Source: Pseudomonadota bacterium
Lineage (GTDB): Bacteria > Desulfobacterota > Desulfobulbia > Desulfobulbales > Desulfocapsaceae
Reading direction: 5' to 3'
DNA length: 64,000 bases
NCBI GenBank assembly: GCA_018821985.1
Contig: JAHJKP010000017.1
Coordinates: 1 to 64,000 of the forward strand
Under the pieces are notes generated by a model. That model saw only the letters and a program-made list of their open reading frames with translations, ran no database searches and was not told the origin of the DNA. This document shows positions 27,769 to 35,754 of this stretch, in pieces (position 1 is the first letter of the stretch; every line of letters begins with the position of its first letter). A program made the position numbers and the translations under genes.

Positions 27769-28707
27769 CTAATTCTCCGGGTAGAACATCTTGCGTACCT
27801 GCCTGATCCCCTCGAGCAGGTGCATGGTCGGACGTGAGACCAGTTCTTCATTGACGAGACAGATTCTCCCCTCACGTACCGCCTTAATTGCCTTGAACCC
27901 TGGTTCTTCAGTAATCATTTCCTTCGTTACCTGGTTCATCTGGCCCTGCTGGGCAAGATAGATATCAATCTCTGCCGCATGAGAGAGAATGCGTTCTTTC
28001 CCATAAGCGGCAATATTGGTGGAATGTCTGGCCGTAGCATCGGCTGCGACATTAACCCCACCCCCATTTTCAAGGACAAAAACTGCAATGGATGATGGGG
28101 CAAAGGTCTTCATCTTGGCATGAATGGATTCAAAATAAACTCTGGGCCGATTATTCACAGGAACCATGTCCCGAATCTCCTGAAGAGCCGTAAGCTCACT
28201 CCTGAATGTCCGGATCATGGCCGCAGCCTCATTGGCTCGGCCGGTAAGTTCCCCCAGGCTCTGCCAATAACTGAACATCTCTTCAATGGTGGTTGGCTGA
28301 AGAGAGACAAGGACGATACCAGCCTCCTGCAACTGTTTTACCAGTTGAGGATGGGAGCGGCTGATCATCGGTCTGATCAGGATAAGATCCGGTTTTGCGG
28401 CAATGAATTTTTCCGGGGTATCATTAGCACTAAACAGCGGTCTGCCAAGGACAGCCGGATCATCATCGCCAGCAGTTACCCCGATCAGTTCCTGATTAAG
28501 ACCAAGCGCCAGCAGATTCTCGGTATGGGCCGGATAAAGGGAAATAATCCGCTTGAAAGGCACTTCATAACTAATCGAAGTTCCCTCCTGATCTACCAGG
28601 ATGGCGGCAGACGCAGGATGCCATCTGCTTATCACAATAAAAACAGCAAGCAGCAAGCAACAACACTGCTTTTTCCTCAGACCAAAAAAATAAAAGGGAA
28701 TATTCAT
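27769..28707 (-). CDS. btuF: corrinoid/metal-chelate ABC transporter substrate-binding protein (BtuF-like)
   Basis: A 312-residue exported periplasmic binding protein. A basic, Cys-rich signal peptide with cleavage near PASAA (residue 34) precedes a class III (helical-backbone) binding fold: RIISLYPAHTENLLALGL, KPDLILIRP, and a C-terminal EPGFKAIKAVREGRICLVNEEL. It belongs to the BtuF/FhuD/ferric-siderophore group. Substrate is inferred as a corrinoid or precursor, because the operon carries a cobalamin riboswitch. It starts one nucleotide after the btuD stop codon region, so coupling is likely. Confidence 0.85.
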   Translation of the reverse strand: MNIPFYFFGLRKKQCCCLLLAVFIVISRWHPASAAILVDQEGTSISYEVPFKRIISLYPAHTENLLALGLNQELIGVTAGDDDPAVLGRPLFSANDTPEKFIAAKPDLILIRPMISRSHPQLVKQLQEAGIVLVSLQPTTIEEMFSYWQSLGELTGRANEAAAMIRTFRSELTALQEIRDMVPVNNRPRVYFESIHAKMKTFAPSSIAVFVLENGGGVNVAADATARHSTNIAAYGKERILSHAAEIDIYLAQQGQMNQVTKEMITEEPGFKAIKAVREGRICLVNEELVSRPTMHLLEGIRQVRKMFYPEN

Positions 28708-28708
28708 A

Positions 28709-29518
28709 TTAGCTCAATGTATAATGGATACGTGGAGAATGATTAAGGGTTGCAGCCTGCACCTCGGCCTGCACCTGAAAGACCTCGGCAATCAAATCGA
28801 CGGTCAGGGCTTCCCCCACCGGCCCGGTAGTAAAGATGCGACCCTCTTTCAAGACAATCACCTGGTCACAGAAGGCTGCGGCCAGATTCAGATCGTGGAT
28901 GGCGGCAATAACCGTCCGGCCTTGCTCTCTAACCAGTTTACGAATAACATGCATAATTTCAATAGTATGATGGATGTCAAGATTTGAGGTAGCCTCGTCA
29001 AGCACCAAGACCTCGGTGTCCTGGGCCAGAGCCCGGGCCACCACCACTCGCTGTTTCTCGCCGCCGGACAGATCGGTGATCAATCGGTGGCGCAGGGTGT
29101 GGACCTGCATGACTTGCATGGCCTCATCAACCAGATCAAGATCCCGCTGAGACGGATTACTGAACCGAGGAATATATGGGTAACGACCCATGAGCACCAG
29201 ATCAGACACGGTAAAGTCAAAACCCATGGAAAACTGCTGGGGCACCAGAGCAATCTTGGTGGCCAACTCCTTTTTGGCATAGTCGGCAAGTGCCTTTCCC
29301 TGAAAAATTATCTGGCCGCTCTGCAAGGGCCTGGTAGCGGTCAGCAGATCAAGCAGGGTTGTCTTGCCGCTACCATTGGGACCGATAAGTCCGTAAAACT
29401 GCCCAGGAACAAGATCCAGATCAATATCCTGGAGGACGTTATTTGCCCTGTAGGCAAAACAGCCCTTACTGATGGCAAAGAGCGGGTCAGTGTGGATATT
29501 ATTCTTAGCCACGGCCAT
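28709..29518 (-). CDS. btuD: ABC transporter ATP-binding protein (BtuD-like)
   Basis: A 269-residue ABC ATPase of the FecCD-type (iron complex/B12) import family. Walker A GPNGSGKTT, Q-loop VPQQF, signature LSGGEKQR, Walker B VLVLDEATSNLD and the H-loop IHDLNLA are all present. I use the ATG at 29518, which overlaps the btuC stop in a TGATG arrangement. It powers corrinoid import with the neighbouring permease. Confidence 0.93.
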   Translation of the reverse strand: MAVAKNNIHTDPLFAISKGCFAYRANNVLQDIDLDLVPGQFYGLIGPNGSGKTTLLDLLTATRPLQSGQIIFQGKALADYAKKELATKIALVPQQFSMGFDFTVSDLVLMGRYPYIPRFSNPSQRDLDLVDEAMQVMQVHTLRHRLITDLSGGEKQRVVVARALAQDTEVLVLDEATSNLDIHHTIEIMHVIRKLVREQGRTVIAAIHDLNLAAAFCDQVIVLKEGRIFTTGPVGEALTVDLIAEVFQVQAEVQAATLNHSPRIHYTLS

Positions 29519-30546
29519 CACCGCTGTCCCAACTGTTTTTTACGGAAGATATAGCAGAAAAACGGGCCGCCGATCAGCGAGGTAAGCACCCCTATGGGCA
29601 GCTCAGTTGGCAGCCAGGCCCTGGTAATGGTGTCAGCCGTAAGCAGGAGAATGGCCCCGCCGAAGAAACAGGCCGGGATCAGCAGGCGGTTATCAGGACC
29701 TAAGACGAGGCGCAGAAGATGGGGGATAATCAGCCCCACAAAACCGATGATACCGGATACCGAGACACAGATGGCTGTCATCAGTGAGGCGCAGACCAAG
29801 AGGATCTTCTTCACCTTGCGGCTGTCAACGCCGAGTGTATCCGCCGTCCGTCCGCCAAGGGCCATGATATTGAGATCCCTTGCAAAATAAAGCGTCAACA
29901 GCAGACCAGGAAAAACAAAGATTGCGGTCAAAGTTACATCAGACCAGGTCTTGCCCACAAAGCTTCCCATCAGCCAGAAGATAATCACCCCCACCTGCTC
30001 ATCGGCCAGATACTTGATGAAACCAATCCCGGCAGAGAGGATAGCAGCCACAATCACCCCGGACAGGATCAAGGTATTGGAAGAAAGCCTGCCGTCCGGA
30101 GCGGCCAGAGCAAAGACCACGATCAGAGTGGTCATGGCACCAAGAAAGGCAAAGAGAGGCACTGAAAAAAAAAGTGGAACCGTGATTCCCAAGATACCCA
30201 AGACCAAGGCCAGAGAGGCTCCGAAGGCCGCACCCGAAGAGACCCCAAGAGTATAGGGATCTGCCAGAGGATTGAGAAGAATGGCCTGAAACACGGCTCC
30301 GGCCACTGCCAGTCCGCCACCGACAAAGGCCGCGGCCAGGATACGTGGCAGTCGTACCTCCATGATGACAAAGGGAAAAGTGGGATTAATATCAGCTGCA
30401 ATCCCTATTCCACGCACCTTTGCCCATACGACCTGGATCACCTCCAGAGGTGCAATGGCAAGAAATCCCATACCCGTTGCCAGGATAATGGCCAAGACCA
30501 GGAACAGGGCCAGGGACATCAGGATAAAAGGTGACTTAGATGACAT
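29518..30546 (-). CDS. btuC: FecCD-family ABC transporter permease (BtuC-like)
   Basis: A 342-residue inner-membrane permease with about ten predicted transmembrane segments. GAVFQAILLNPLADPYTLGVSSGAAFGASL and GIIGFVGLIIPHLLRLVLGPD are the conserved motifs of BtuC/FhuB-like permeases. It forms the membrane channel with two copies of BtuD. It sits between cbiK (upstream, 18 nt) and btuD (overlapping by one nucleotide motif). Confidence 0.93.
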   Translation of the reverse strand: MSSKSPFILMSLALFLVLAIILATGMGFLAIAPLEVIQVVWAKVRGIGIAADINPTFPFVIMEVRLPRILAAAFVGGGLAVAGAVFQAILLNPLADPYTLGVSSGAAFGASLALVLGILGITVPLFFSVPLFAFLGAMTTLIVVFALAAPDGRLSSNTLILSGVIVAAILSAGIGFIKYLADEQVGVIIFWLMGSFVGKTWSDVTLTAIFVFPGLLLTLYFARDLNIMALGGRTADTLGVDSRKVKKILLVCASLMTAICVSVSGIIGFVGLIIPHLLRLVLGPDNRLLIPACFFGGAILLLTADTITRAWLPTELPIGVLTSLIGGPFFCYIFRKKQLGQR

Positions 30547-30564
30547 GCAATATCCGCTTTTTCT

Positions 30565-31551
30565 TTAGTCCAGTTGAATTCCATGCTCTTTTGCCAGCTC
30601 CGTCAGATGATGGACAAAGACATCGGCAAAGCTGTCCACTTCCCCCATTCCCTGCAAGATCGGGGTTACTTCAAATCCTTCTTTGGTCAGGATGGATTTC
30701 CAGGACTCGGCCTCGGGTCCTGCCATGTCGTTCTGGGCATGGTCGCCAGCCACGGTCAGGAAGGGTTTCAACAGAACCTTCCTGGTCTTGTCCCTCTTCA
30801 ACTGCTCGATGACATAGTCAAGTCCGGGAAATCCTTCCACGGTACCGATATAGGTCTTCACCTGGGGGGTGAGATGGTTCATGGTATCGGCAAACTGGAG
30901 GTAGGAACCGCCTGAGGGGAAAAAGTCATTGCCGTGTCCCATATACACCAGGGCACTGCCGGCCTTTGCGGCCTGATCGATATCCGCAGACAGGGACTTG
31001 GCAACCAATTCGATATCCTGAGGATAGGGATGGATATCGCCCATGGTGCCTAAGGCCGGTCTGCCAATCACCAGTTGCTTGAAGGGCTGGTTCTTCTCTT
31101 TAATGGTGTGAATACCGGACAGCCCCTGCACATAGGAAACCAGATCAAGATACTCTTCTCCCAGAGCAACATGGGTGGGTTGGATCAGGATAGTGGTAAA
31201 GCCATCATCCTGCAGGTTGGCAATGGTGGCCAGAGGCCCTTGTACGCCCAGGATATCTTGGGGGACAGCAGGATGTGTTTTGACATAATCCGGATCGTGC
31301 TGGCGTTTATGCCAGATGGCACGGATCATGTTGGAGGTGAAAGCAATCCGCACCTCGGTGTTCGGATATTGTAGTTTAATTCGGTCTCTGACATTCAGAA
31401 TGCCAGTCAACGCCTCTGGCACGGTGGTGCCGAAGGCGGCAATCACCACTGCCTGAGTTTGTTTCTTATTGTGTTCCCGCCCACAGGCAAGGGAATACAT
31501 GGAAAAAAAGCAGAGCGCCCACAGGATTGAGAGTTTTGTAAATTTATGCAT
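30565..31551 (-). CDS. cbiK: exported sirohydrochlorin cobaltochelatase, CbiK type
   Basis: A 328-residue CbiK chelatase with an N-terminal hydrophobic export signal (residues 5-22, ending SLAC), so it is probably periplasmic or lipid-anchored. VVIAAFGTTVPEAL starts the chelatase domain. VYMGHGND (His206) and AGDHAQNDM (His271) correspond by position and context to the metal-binding histidines of Salmonella CbiK, and QPTHVALGEEY (His127) may provide a further ligand. Desulfovibrio vulgaris has both a cytoplasmic and a periplasmic CbiK. The periplasmic one binds heme and its physiological role is unsettled. AAGGAA precedes the ATG. It is the first gene after the cobalamin riboswitch, so it is expected to be shut off when B12 is plentiful. 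Confidence 0.93.
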   Translation of the reverse strand: MHKFTKLSILWALCFFSMYSLACGREHNKKQTQAVVIAAFGTTVPEALTGILNVRDRIKLQYPNTEVRIAFTSNMIRAIWHKRQHDPDYVKTHPAVPQDILGVQGPLATIANLQDDGFTTILIQPTHVALGEEYLDLVSYVQGLSGIHTIKEKNQPFKQLVIGRPALGTMGDIHPYPQDIELVAKSLSADIDQAAKAGSALVYMGHGNDFFPSGGSYLQFADTMNHLTPQVKTYIGTVEGFPGLDYVIEQLKRDKTRKVLLKPFLTVAGDHAQNDMAGPEAESWKSILTKEGFEVTPILQGMGEVDSFADVFVHHLTELAKEHGIQLD

Positions 31552-31594
31552 GATGTTCCTTCCCCTTGCTGATCAGGTCCGGGGAAAACAGAAA

Positions 31595-31627
31595 ATCCCG
31601 GACCAATTATAATAATTGATCCGGGAT
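31595..31627 (-). terminator. hairpin in the cbiK leader, possible riboswitch expression platform
   Basis: On the minus strand ATCCCGGA-TC-AATTAT and the matching ATAATTG-GTCCGGGAT form a long stem followed by TTTT, between the B12 riboswitch aptamer and cbiK. It looks like the terminator arm of a transcriptional riboswitch. The U-run is short, so control at translation cannot be excluded. Confidence 0.6.
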
Positions 31628-31687
31628 CTCCCTTCATATCCGAAATCACAGGTATGGGCTCTGTCCACGAGGTCATACCAATTTTAT

Positions 31688-31832
31688 TCAGGCAGGTCTT
31701 CTGACTTCCGGCTCTTTCGCACCCCGCGCCTTCCCATCCTCACTTCCAGACAGTGGCTTTTTGCGGAATTTGTCCCCGGTTACAGCGGCGGGCCCGTCTT
31801 CGATTTACACGAAGTTCCCTTTTCAACCTGAA
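31688..31832 (-). promoter_or_regulatory. cobalamin (B12) riboswitch upstream of cbiK
   Basis: On the minus strand the region carries the B12-box-type motif AGTCAGAAGACCTGCCT, preceded by the GCCGGAAG stem and the central core with GGCCCGCCGCTGTAACC-like elements and GAAGTGAGGATG. This is the adenosylcobalamin aptamer pattern. Its position, 135 nt before cbiK, means the whole cbiK-btuC-btuD-btuF-cbiL operon is expected to be repressed by cobalamin. Confidence 0.9.
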
Positions 31833-32306
31833 AAATTTATTCTATCTTCTTAATATAAGCAGACGAAGAAACCTTCCAGGTACCTGAATCTATAAAAACA
31901 CAAATACCTGCAATCATCGGTTTTGTCAAGATTAGGAGCCGTCACGAAATAACTTCTCTCTTTATAACTATTTCGCTACGGCTCCTTATACCGTTCCGGC
32001 CCTTCAGATAACCATATTATTCACAGACAACGGTTTGACTGGAAAGCTGAAAGTTATAAGTTGAAAGATGAAGGTTGTCTGTGGTAGCGTTCCTATAACC
32101 TTATTATGCACTTGACTGTTATTCAAAAAATCATACTATTGATGTCGTGACTGACATCAATAGCCATAGCAGAAAGATCAAGAAAGCAATGGTTGTTTCG
32201 TAACGACTGCTAGGCTTTCAGGATTCCCAGAATACCTGACTCTCTAAAAACAAATCTTCTCGTCATCTTTTTCTCTCTTCTCATCTCATTCTTTCAGGAG
32301 GTTATT
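31833..32306. repeat. repeat-rich non-coding region between the B12 operon and lemA
   Basis: Non-coding, with nested repeats. An inverted repeat has arms 31934-31951 and 31969-31986 (16 of 18 bp match). A 17-bp direct repeat ATAACCxTATTATxCAC is at 32008-32024 and 32095-32111. CACAGACAAC/GTTGTCTGTG (32022-32031 and 32074-32083) is a 10-bp inverted repeat. CTATTGATGTC/GACATCAATAG (32136-32163) is an 11-bp hairpin. TACCTGAxTCT-type copies flank the region at 31881-31905 and 32233-32255. Function unknown. A MITE-like or REP-like element is possible. Confidence 0.6.
31901..31929 (-). promoter_or_regulatory. promoter for the B12 riboswitch operon
   Basis: On the minus strand a perfect TTGACA (31929-31924), 17 nt, and TATTTG as -10 (31906-31901). 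The -10 is weak but the distance to the aptamer start (about 60 nt downstream of the predicted start site) is sensible. Confidence 0.5.
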
Positions 32307-32891
32307 ATGAAACGGATCATACATTTCGGAGTCTTGCTCCTTGTTGCCATGCTTCTATCCAGTTGTGGCTATAACTCCTTGCAGACTCAGGAAGAAACGG
32401 TCTTCAAGGCCTGGGCCGACATTGAATCCACCCTGCAACGACGTGCCGACCTGATCCCCAATCTGGTAGCAACGGTCAAGGGCTACGCCACACATGAACA
32501 AGAAACCTTACAAAAGGTTATAGAGGCCCGGGCCAAGGCGACCTCCATCCAGCTTTCTCCCGCTGACCTGAGCAATCCGGCAGCCATGCAACAACTTCAA
32601 GCCTCTCAGGGCGCTCTTTCTTCGGCCCTTTCCCGCCTGATGGTTGTCGTGGAACAATATCCTGATCTCAAGGCCAATCAGAACTTTCTTGATCTGCAGA
32701 ATCAACTTGAAGGCACGGAAAACCGAATCAACGTGGCCCGGCAGCGTTACAATGAGGCTGTGGAGATGTTTAACGGTTCTATCAGAAAGTTTCCTGCCAG
32801 CCTGACCAATAAATTCCTGCTGCACCTGGTGAAAAAGGAGTACTTCAAGGCCGAAGAAACGGCCAAAGCTGTGCCTAAAGTTACGTTCTAA
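32307..32891 (+). CDS. LemA-family lipoprotein
   Basis: A 194-residue LemA protein. The signal ends with LLSSC, giving a lipobox Cys at residue 20, so membrane-anchored in the periplasm. The all-helical LemA core follows: [51 protein letters not shown] and a C-terminal [11 protein letters not shown]-like end. AGGAGG precedes the ATG. Function of the family is not firmly known, and it commonly occurs with TPM-domain proteins, as here. It starts a plus-strand trio with the two TPM-domain genes. Confidence 0.92.
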   Translation: MKRIIHFGVLLLVAMLLSSCGYNSLQTQEETVFKAWADIESTLQRRADLIPNLVATVKGYATHEQETLQKVIEARAKATSIQLSPADLSNPAAMQQLQASQGALSSALSRLMVVVEQYPDLKANQNFLDLQNQLEGTENRINVARQRYNEAVEMFNGSIRKFPASLTNKFLLHLVKKEYFKAEETAKAVPKVTF

Positions 32892-32897
32892 TTTCCC

Positions 32898-33779
32898 ATG
32901 CGCAATACTCTTCTCACAAAAAGGTTGGTCGGACTATTTCTCGCCCTGAGCTTGATCTTTCTTGGCACGCGGCCCGTCCCGGCCCTTGAGGTCCCGCCGC
33001 TCAAAGGCCGGGTCAATGATTACGCCGGAATTCTTGCCCCGGCCACGGCCCGTCAACTTGAAGCTGTGTTGCAGAATTTTGAGACTGAGGAATCAACCCA
33101 AATTGTTCTGCTCACTGTTCCTTCTTTGGACGGAGCGTCTCTCGAGGATTTTTCCCTGCGAGTGGTGGAAAAGTGGAAACCCGGACAGAACAAGCTGGAT
33201 AACGGCGCCCTGCTTCTGATTGCCAAGAATGATCGTAAATTGCGCATAGAAGTCGGTTATGGCCTTGAAGGGAAGTTAACCGATCTGGTGTCCGGCCGTA
33301 TTATTCGGGACATCATCACCCCCAGGTTCAAGGAGGGGAATTTTGATCAAGGGGTAATCGATGGTATTTCCGCCATGATGGCCGTGGTTAAAGGTGAGTT
33401 CGCGACCACCGACAGTAACCGGCGCCAAAATCGCAGCGGTGACCCCGGGGCCATGCTCATTTTTTTCCTGGTCATTTTCTCGGTTCTTGGCAGGATATTG
33501 GCCCGCACCCCTTGGCTGGCGGCGGGAGTCGGGGCGGTTTTCGCTCCTGTTTTCGGCGCGCTGGCACTGAGTCTCGGTGGCCTAATGCTGTTGGCCTTGG
33601 CATTACTCGGTTTTATTGGTGGCCTCATCGCGGCCCGAATGGCCAATGCAACAGGAGTCAGCTCGCACGGATACTGGGGTGGAAGTGGAGGTTTTAGCAG
33701 CGGTTCCTCAGGTGGATTTGGCGGCTTCAGCGGCGGCGGTGGCAGTTTTGGTGGCGGTGGAGCCTCAGGAGGCTGGTAA
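32898..33779 (+). CDS. TPM-domain protein, YgcG-like, exported, Gly/Ser-rich tail
   Basis: A 293-residue protein. A signal peptide (cleavage near ALEVPP, residue 32) is followed by a TPM phosphatase-like domain (about 36-155: GRVNDYAGILAPATARQLEAVLQ and LLIAKNDRKLRIEVGYGLEGKLTD, PRFKEGNFDQGVIDGISAMM). After it comes a membrane region with two hydrophobic segments (about 185-250) and a Gly/Ser-rich C-terminus (GGFGGFSGGGGSFGGGG). This matches the YgcG/Psb32-like family that travels with LemA. Six nucleotides separate it from lemA. Confidence 0.9.
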   Translation: MRNTLLTKRLVGLFLALSLIFLGTRPVPALEVPPLKGRVNDYAGILAPATARQLEAVLQNFETEESTQIVLLTVPSLDGASLEDFSLRVVEKWKPGQNKLDNGALLLIAKNDRKLRIEVGYGLEGKLTDLVSGRIIRDIITPRFKEGNFDQGVIDGISAMMAVVKGEFATTDSNRRQNRSGDPGAMLIFFLVIFSVLGRILARTPWLAAGVGAVFAPVFGALALSLGGLMLLALALLGFIGGLIAARMANATGVSSHGYWGGSGGFSSGSSGGFGGFSGGGGSFGGGGASGGW

Positions 33780-33782
33780 TAA

Positions 33783-34433
33783 ATGCAGACTTTAGCTCAA
33801 CAGTTTCTTACAGAGGCAGAACAGAACACGATCTCAGCCCTTGTCCAGCAGATGGAACAGCAGACCTCGGGTGAGATCGTTCCCATGGTGGTCTCGGCCA
33901 GTCACTCGTATCCCACAGCCATAATTATGGGGGCAACAGTACTAGCCTTTCCCTTTTCATTGCTCCTCATGCCAGTCATCAGCGGCCTTTTCTGGCTAGG
34001 CTCGCAGAATGTGTGGATTTTTATCGCCCTCTTTATAACACTGTACGGCGTCTTTTATAGTCTGATACAACGCTTTACCTGGTTTAAACGTTTTTTCCTG
34101 TCCCGGAAGCAGGTCGAGGCGGAGGTACAGGAGGCGGCGCTCACCAGTTTTTTTACGGAAAAACTCTACAAAACAAAGGACGCAAATGGAATTCTGATCT
34201 TCATTTCCATTCTTGAACGCAAGGTCTGGGTGTTAGCTGATAGTGGAATCAATGCTTGTATTGATTCAGGGCAGTGGCAGGGGGTTATTGATGTGATCAC
34301 TCAGGGGATCAAGGAAAAACGTCAATGTGAGGCTATCTGTGAAGCCATTATCCAAATTGGAGAGCTGCTCAGGACACATTTCCCCGTTCAGGAGGATGAT
34401 ATCAATGAATTGCACAATCTCATTGTACGTTAA
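33783..34433 (+). CDS. TPM-domain membrane protein
   Basis: A 216-residue protein in the same cluster. Residues 1-50 carry a QFLTEAEQNTISALVQQMEQQTSGEIVPMVVSAS start of TPM type. Two transmembrane segments occupy about 45-100, and the C-terminal half FFTEKLYKTKDANGILIFISILERKVWVLADSGINA continues the TPM fold (the family repeats the xGILIxIS element). It begins four nucleotides after the preceding TPM gene, so it is coupled. Molecular function is unknown. Confidence 0.88.
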   Translation: MQTLAQQFLTEAEQNTISALVQQMEQQTSGEIVPMVVSASHSYPTAIIMGATVLAFPFSLLLMPVISGLFWLGSQNVWIFIALFITLYGVFYSLIQRFTWFKRFFLSRKQVEAEVQEAALTSFFTEKLYKTKDANGILIFISILERKVWVLADSGINACIDSGQWQGVIDVITQGIKEKRQCEAICEAIIQIGELLRTHFPVQEDDINELHNLIVR

Positions 34434-34574
34434 CATTGTGCTCTCTTGATATAATGCCACGTCAAAGATATAAAAAAAAAGTCTGACCGGTCTGAACAAC
34501 CGTGAGTCGAGTGTATTCGCTGATAATCATCGACAACTTTGCAGCAGTAAACTTCAAAGAAATTGTGGCAACAT

Positions 34575-35738
34575 TCACCGTCTCTTAAGGGGCTGCTGCT
34601 CAGGATTTTGCCGCGATCGAAAGTGGGGCCTATCGATCCAGTACGGAGCAGCAAGGCCGTTTCGATAGGCATCAAGTGCCTCGGGAGATGAATTGATGTG
34701 AAGATTGCTGAAGCTCCCGTCCTTGTTTTCCCAGCGTTCATGCCAATAGACCGCTCCCTTGACCCGCGGGTATCTCGTCTCTAAATCAGCAAAGGCCTTG
34801 GTGAAAAATTCAGCCTTGCTGGCTGGAGGGAATTCACCAACTCCCCATTCCGCCAGAATGACAGGTTTCAGGGGGTCCAACCGACAGATTTCCTGATAGG
34901 AGCTCTCCATCACATCATAAAAGGAGGCCCAGTCCTCCGAACGCAACATCTTGCCATACACACTCAAGCCGAGCCAGTCCACATAGTCCGCCCCAGGATA
35001 GTAATTAGCTATTTTATTCCAGGATTTTTGAGGCATACCATAATGGTTGACGTGAAAACCCCAGAGAATATTTACCGCCTTCCGCGACCTGACCCGATCA
35101 ACCACATACCGGTATGCCTTTTTCACCAACTCTGGTCCGGCATAAAGAGGATGTCCGTCTTTATGGCCAGTAACCCTGCCCCCGCCAAAATAGGAACCTG
35201 ACCAGGGAAACCAGGTTCCGTTCATCTCAAGCCCCCAGGACACCATAATGGGTTTGCCATAGTTCCGCGCCGCATCTGCCCATTGATCGATATAGATGTC
35301 CCACTTGCCCGCAAGGATATCGGGCAGCTTAAAACGATCCGGACGCTGATATTCCACGTAGGGTCTGTCCCATGGTGACCAGTAGATCAAGGGGATCGCC
35401 CCATATCCCGAGACAATCTTCACTGCTTTGACGGGAAACACCTGTTCTCCCCAGAAATTACCAAAGCCTATAATGGCAAGGTGTTTGCCGCTCATCTGCT
35501 CAAAGGCTGTTATTGCGTCAAAGGTGACATTACCCTCACCCTCGCCAAAATCCACATACGCCCCGGTGTAAGCCCCTTTGTCCGGCATGCTCAATTCTTT
35601 CGGACCGTCGTCATTAACCCTTGCAGGTTCCTCATGTTGACAGCCGGCGCACAGAACCCCACAGGAGAACAAAACAGCAACAAGCCAAACAACTATTTTT
35701 ATGCTGATGAATGAACCCCTCGTAATCATTACCTTCAT
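34575..35738 (-). CDS. GH26-like glycoside hydrolase, lipoprotein
   Basis: A 387-residue protein, starting at ATG 35738 where TAGGA lies upstream. The N-terminus is basic then hydrophobic and ends LCAGC, a lipobox-like motif. The catalytic domain resembles GH26 beta-mannanases: WGLEMNGTWFPWSG contains the acid/base Glu of the EMNG box, and ILAEWGVGE the likely nucleophile. HLAIIGFGNFWG near residue 90 and SVYGKML and YWHERWENKDGS fill the family pattern. Substrate not known; GH26 members also act on beta-1,3/1,4 glucans and related polymers. It follows the tri-domain polysaccharide gene by 16 nt, so the two are cotranscribed and probably act on the same polymer: release, trimming or turnover is inferred. 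Confidence 0.82.
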   Translation of the reverse strand: MKVMITRGSFISIKIVVWLVAVLFSCGVLCAGCQHEEPARVNDDGPKELSMPDKGAYTGAYVDFGEGEGNVTFDAITAFEQMSGKHLAIIGFGNFWGEQVFPVKAVKIVSGYGAIPLIYWSPWDRPYVEYQRPDRFKLPDILAGKWDIYIDQWADAARNYGKPIMVSWGLEMNGTWFPWSGSYFGGGRVTGHKDGHPLYAGPELVKKAYRYVVDRVRSRKAVNILWGFHVNHYGMPQKSWNKIANYYPGADYVDWLGLSVYGKMLRSEDWASFYDVMESSYQEICRLDPLKPVILAEWGVGEFPPASKAEFFTKAFADLETRYPRVKGAVYWHERWENKDGSFSNLHINSSPEALDAYRNGLAAPYWIDRPHFRSRQNPEQQPLKRR

Positions 35739-35754
35739 GATTCCTACCTTTCCC

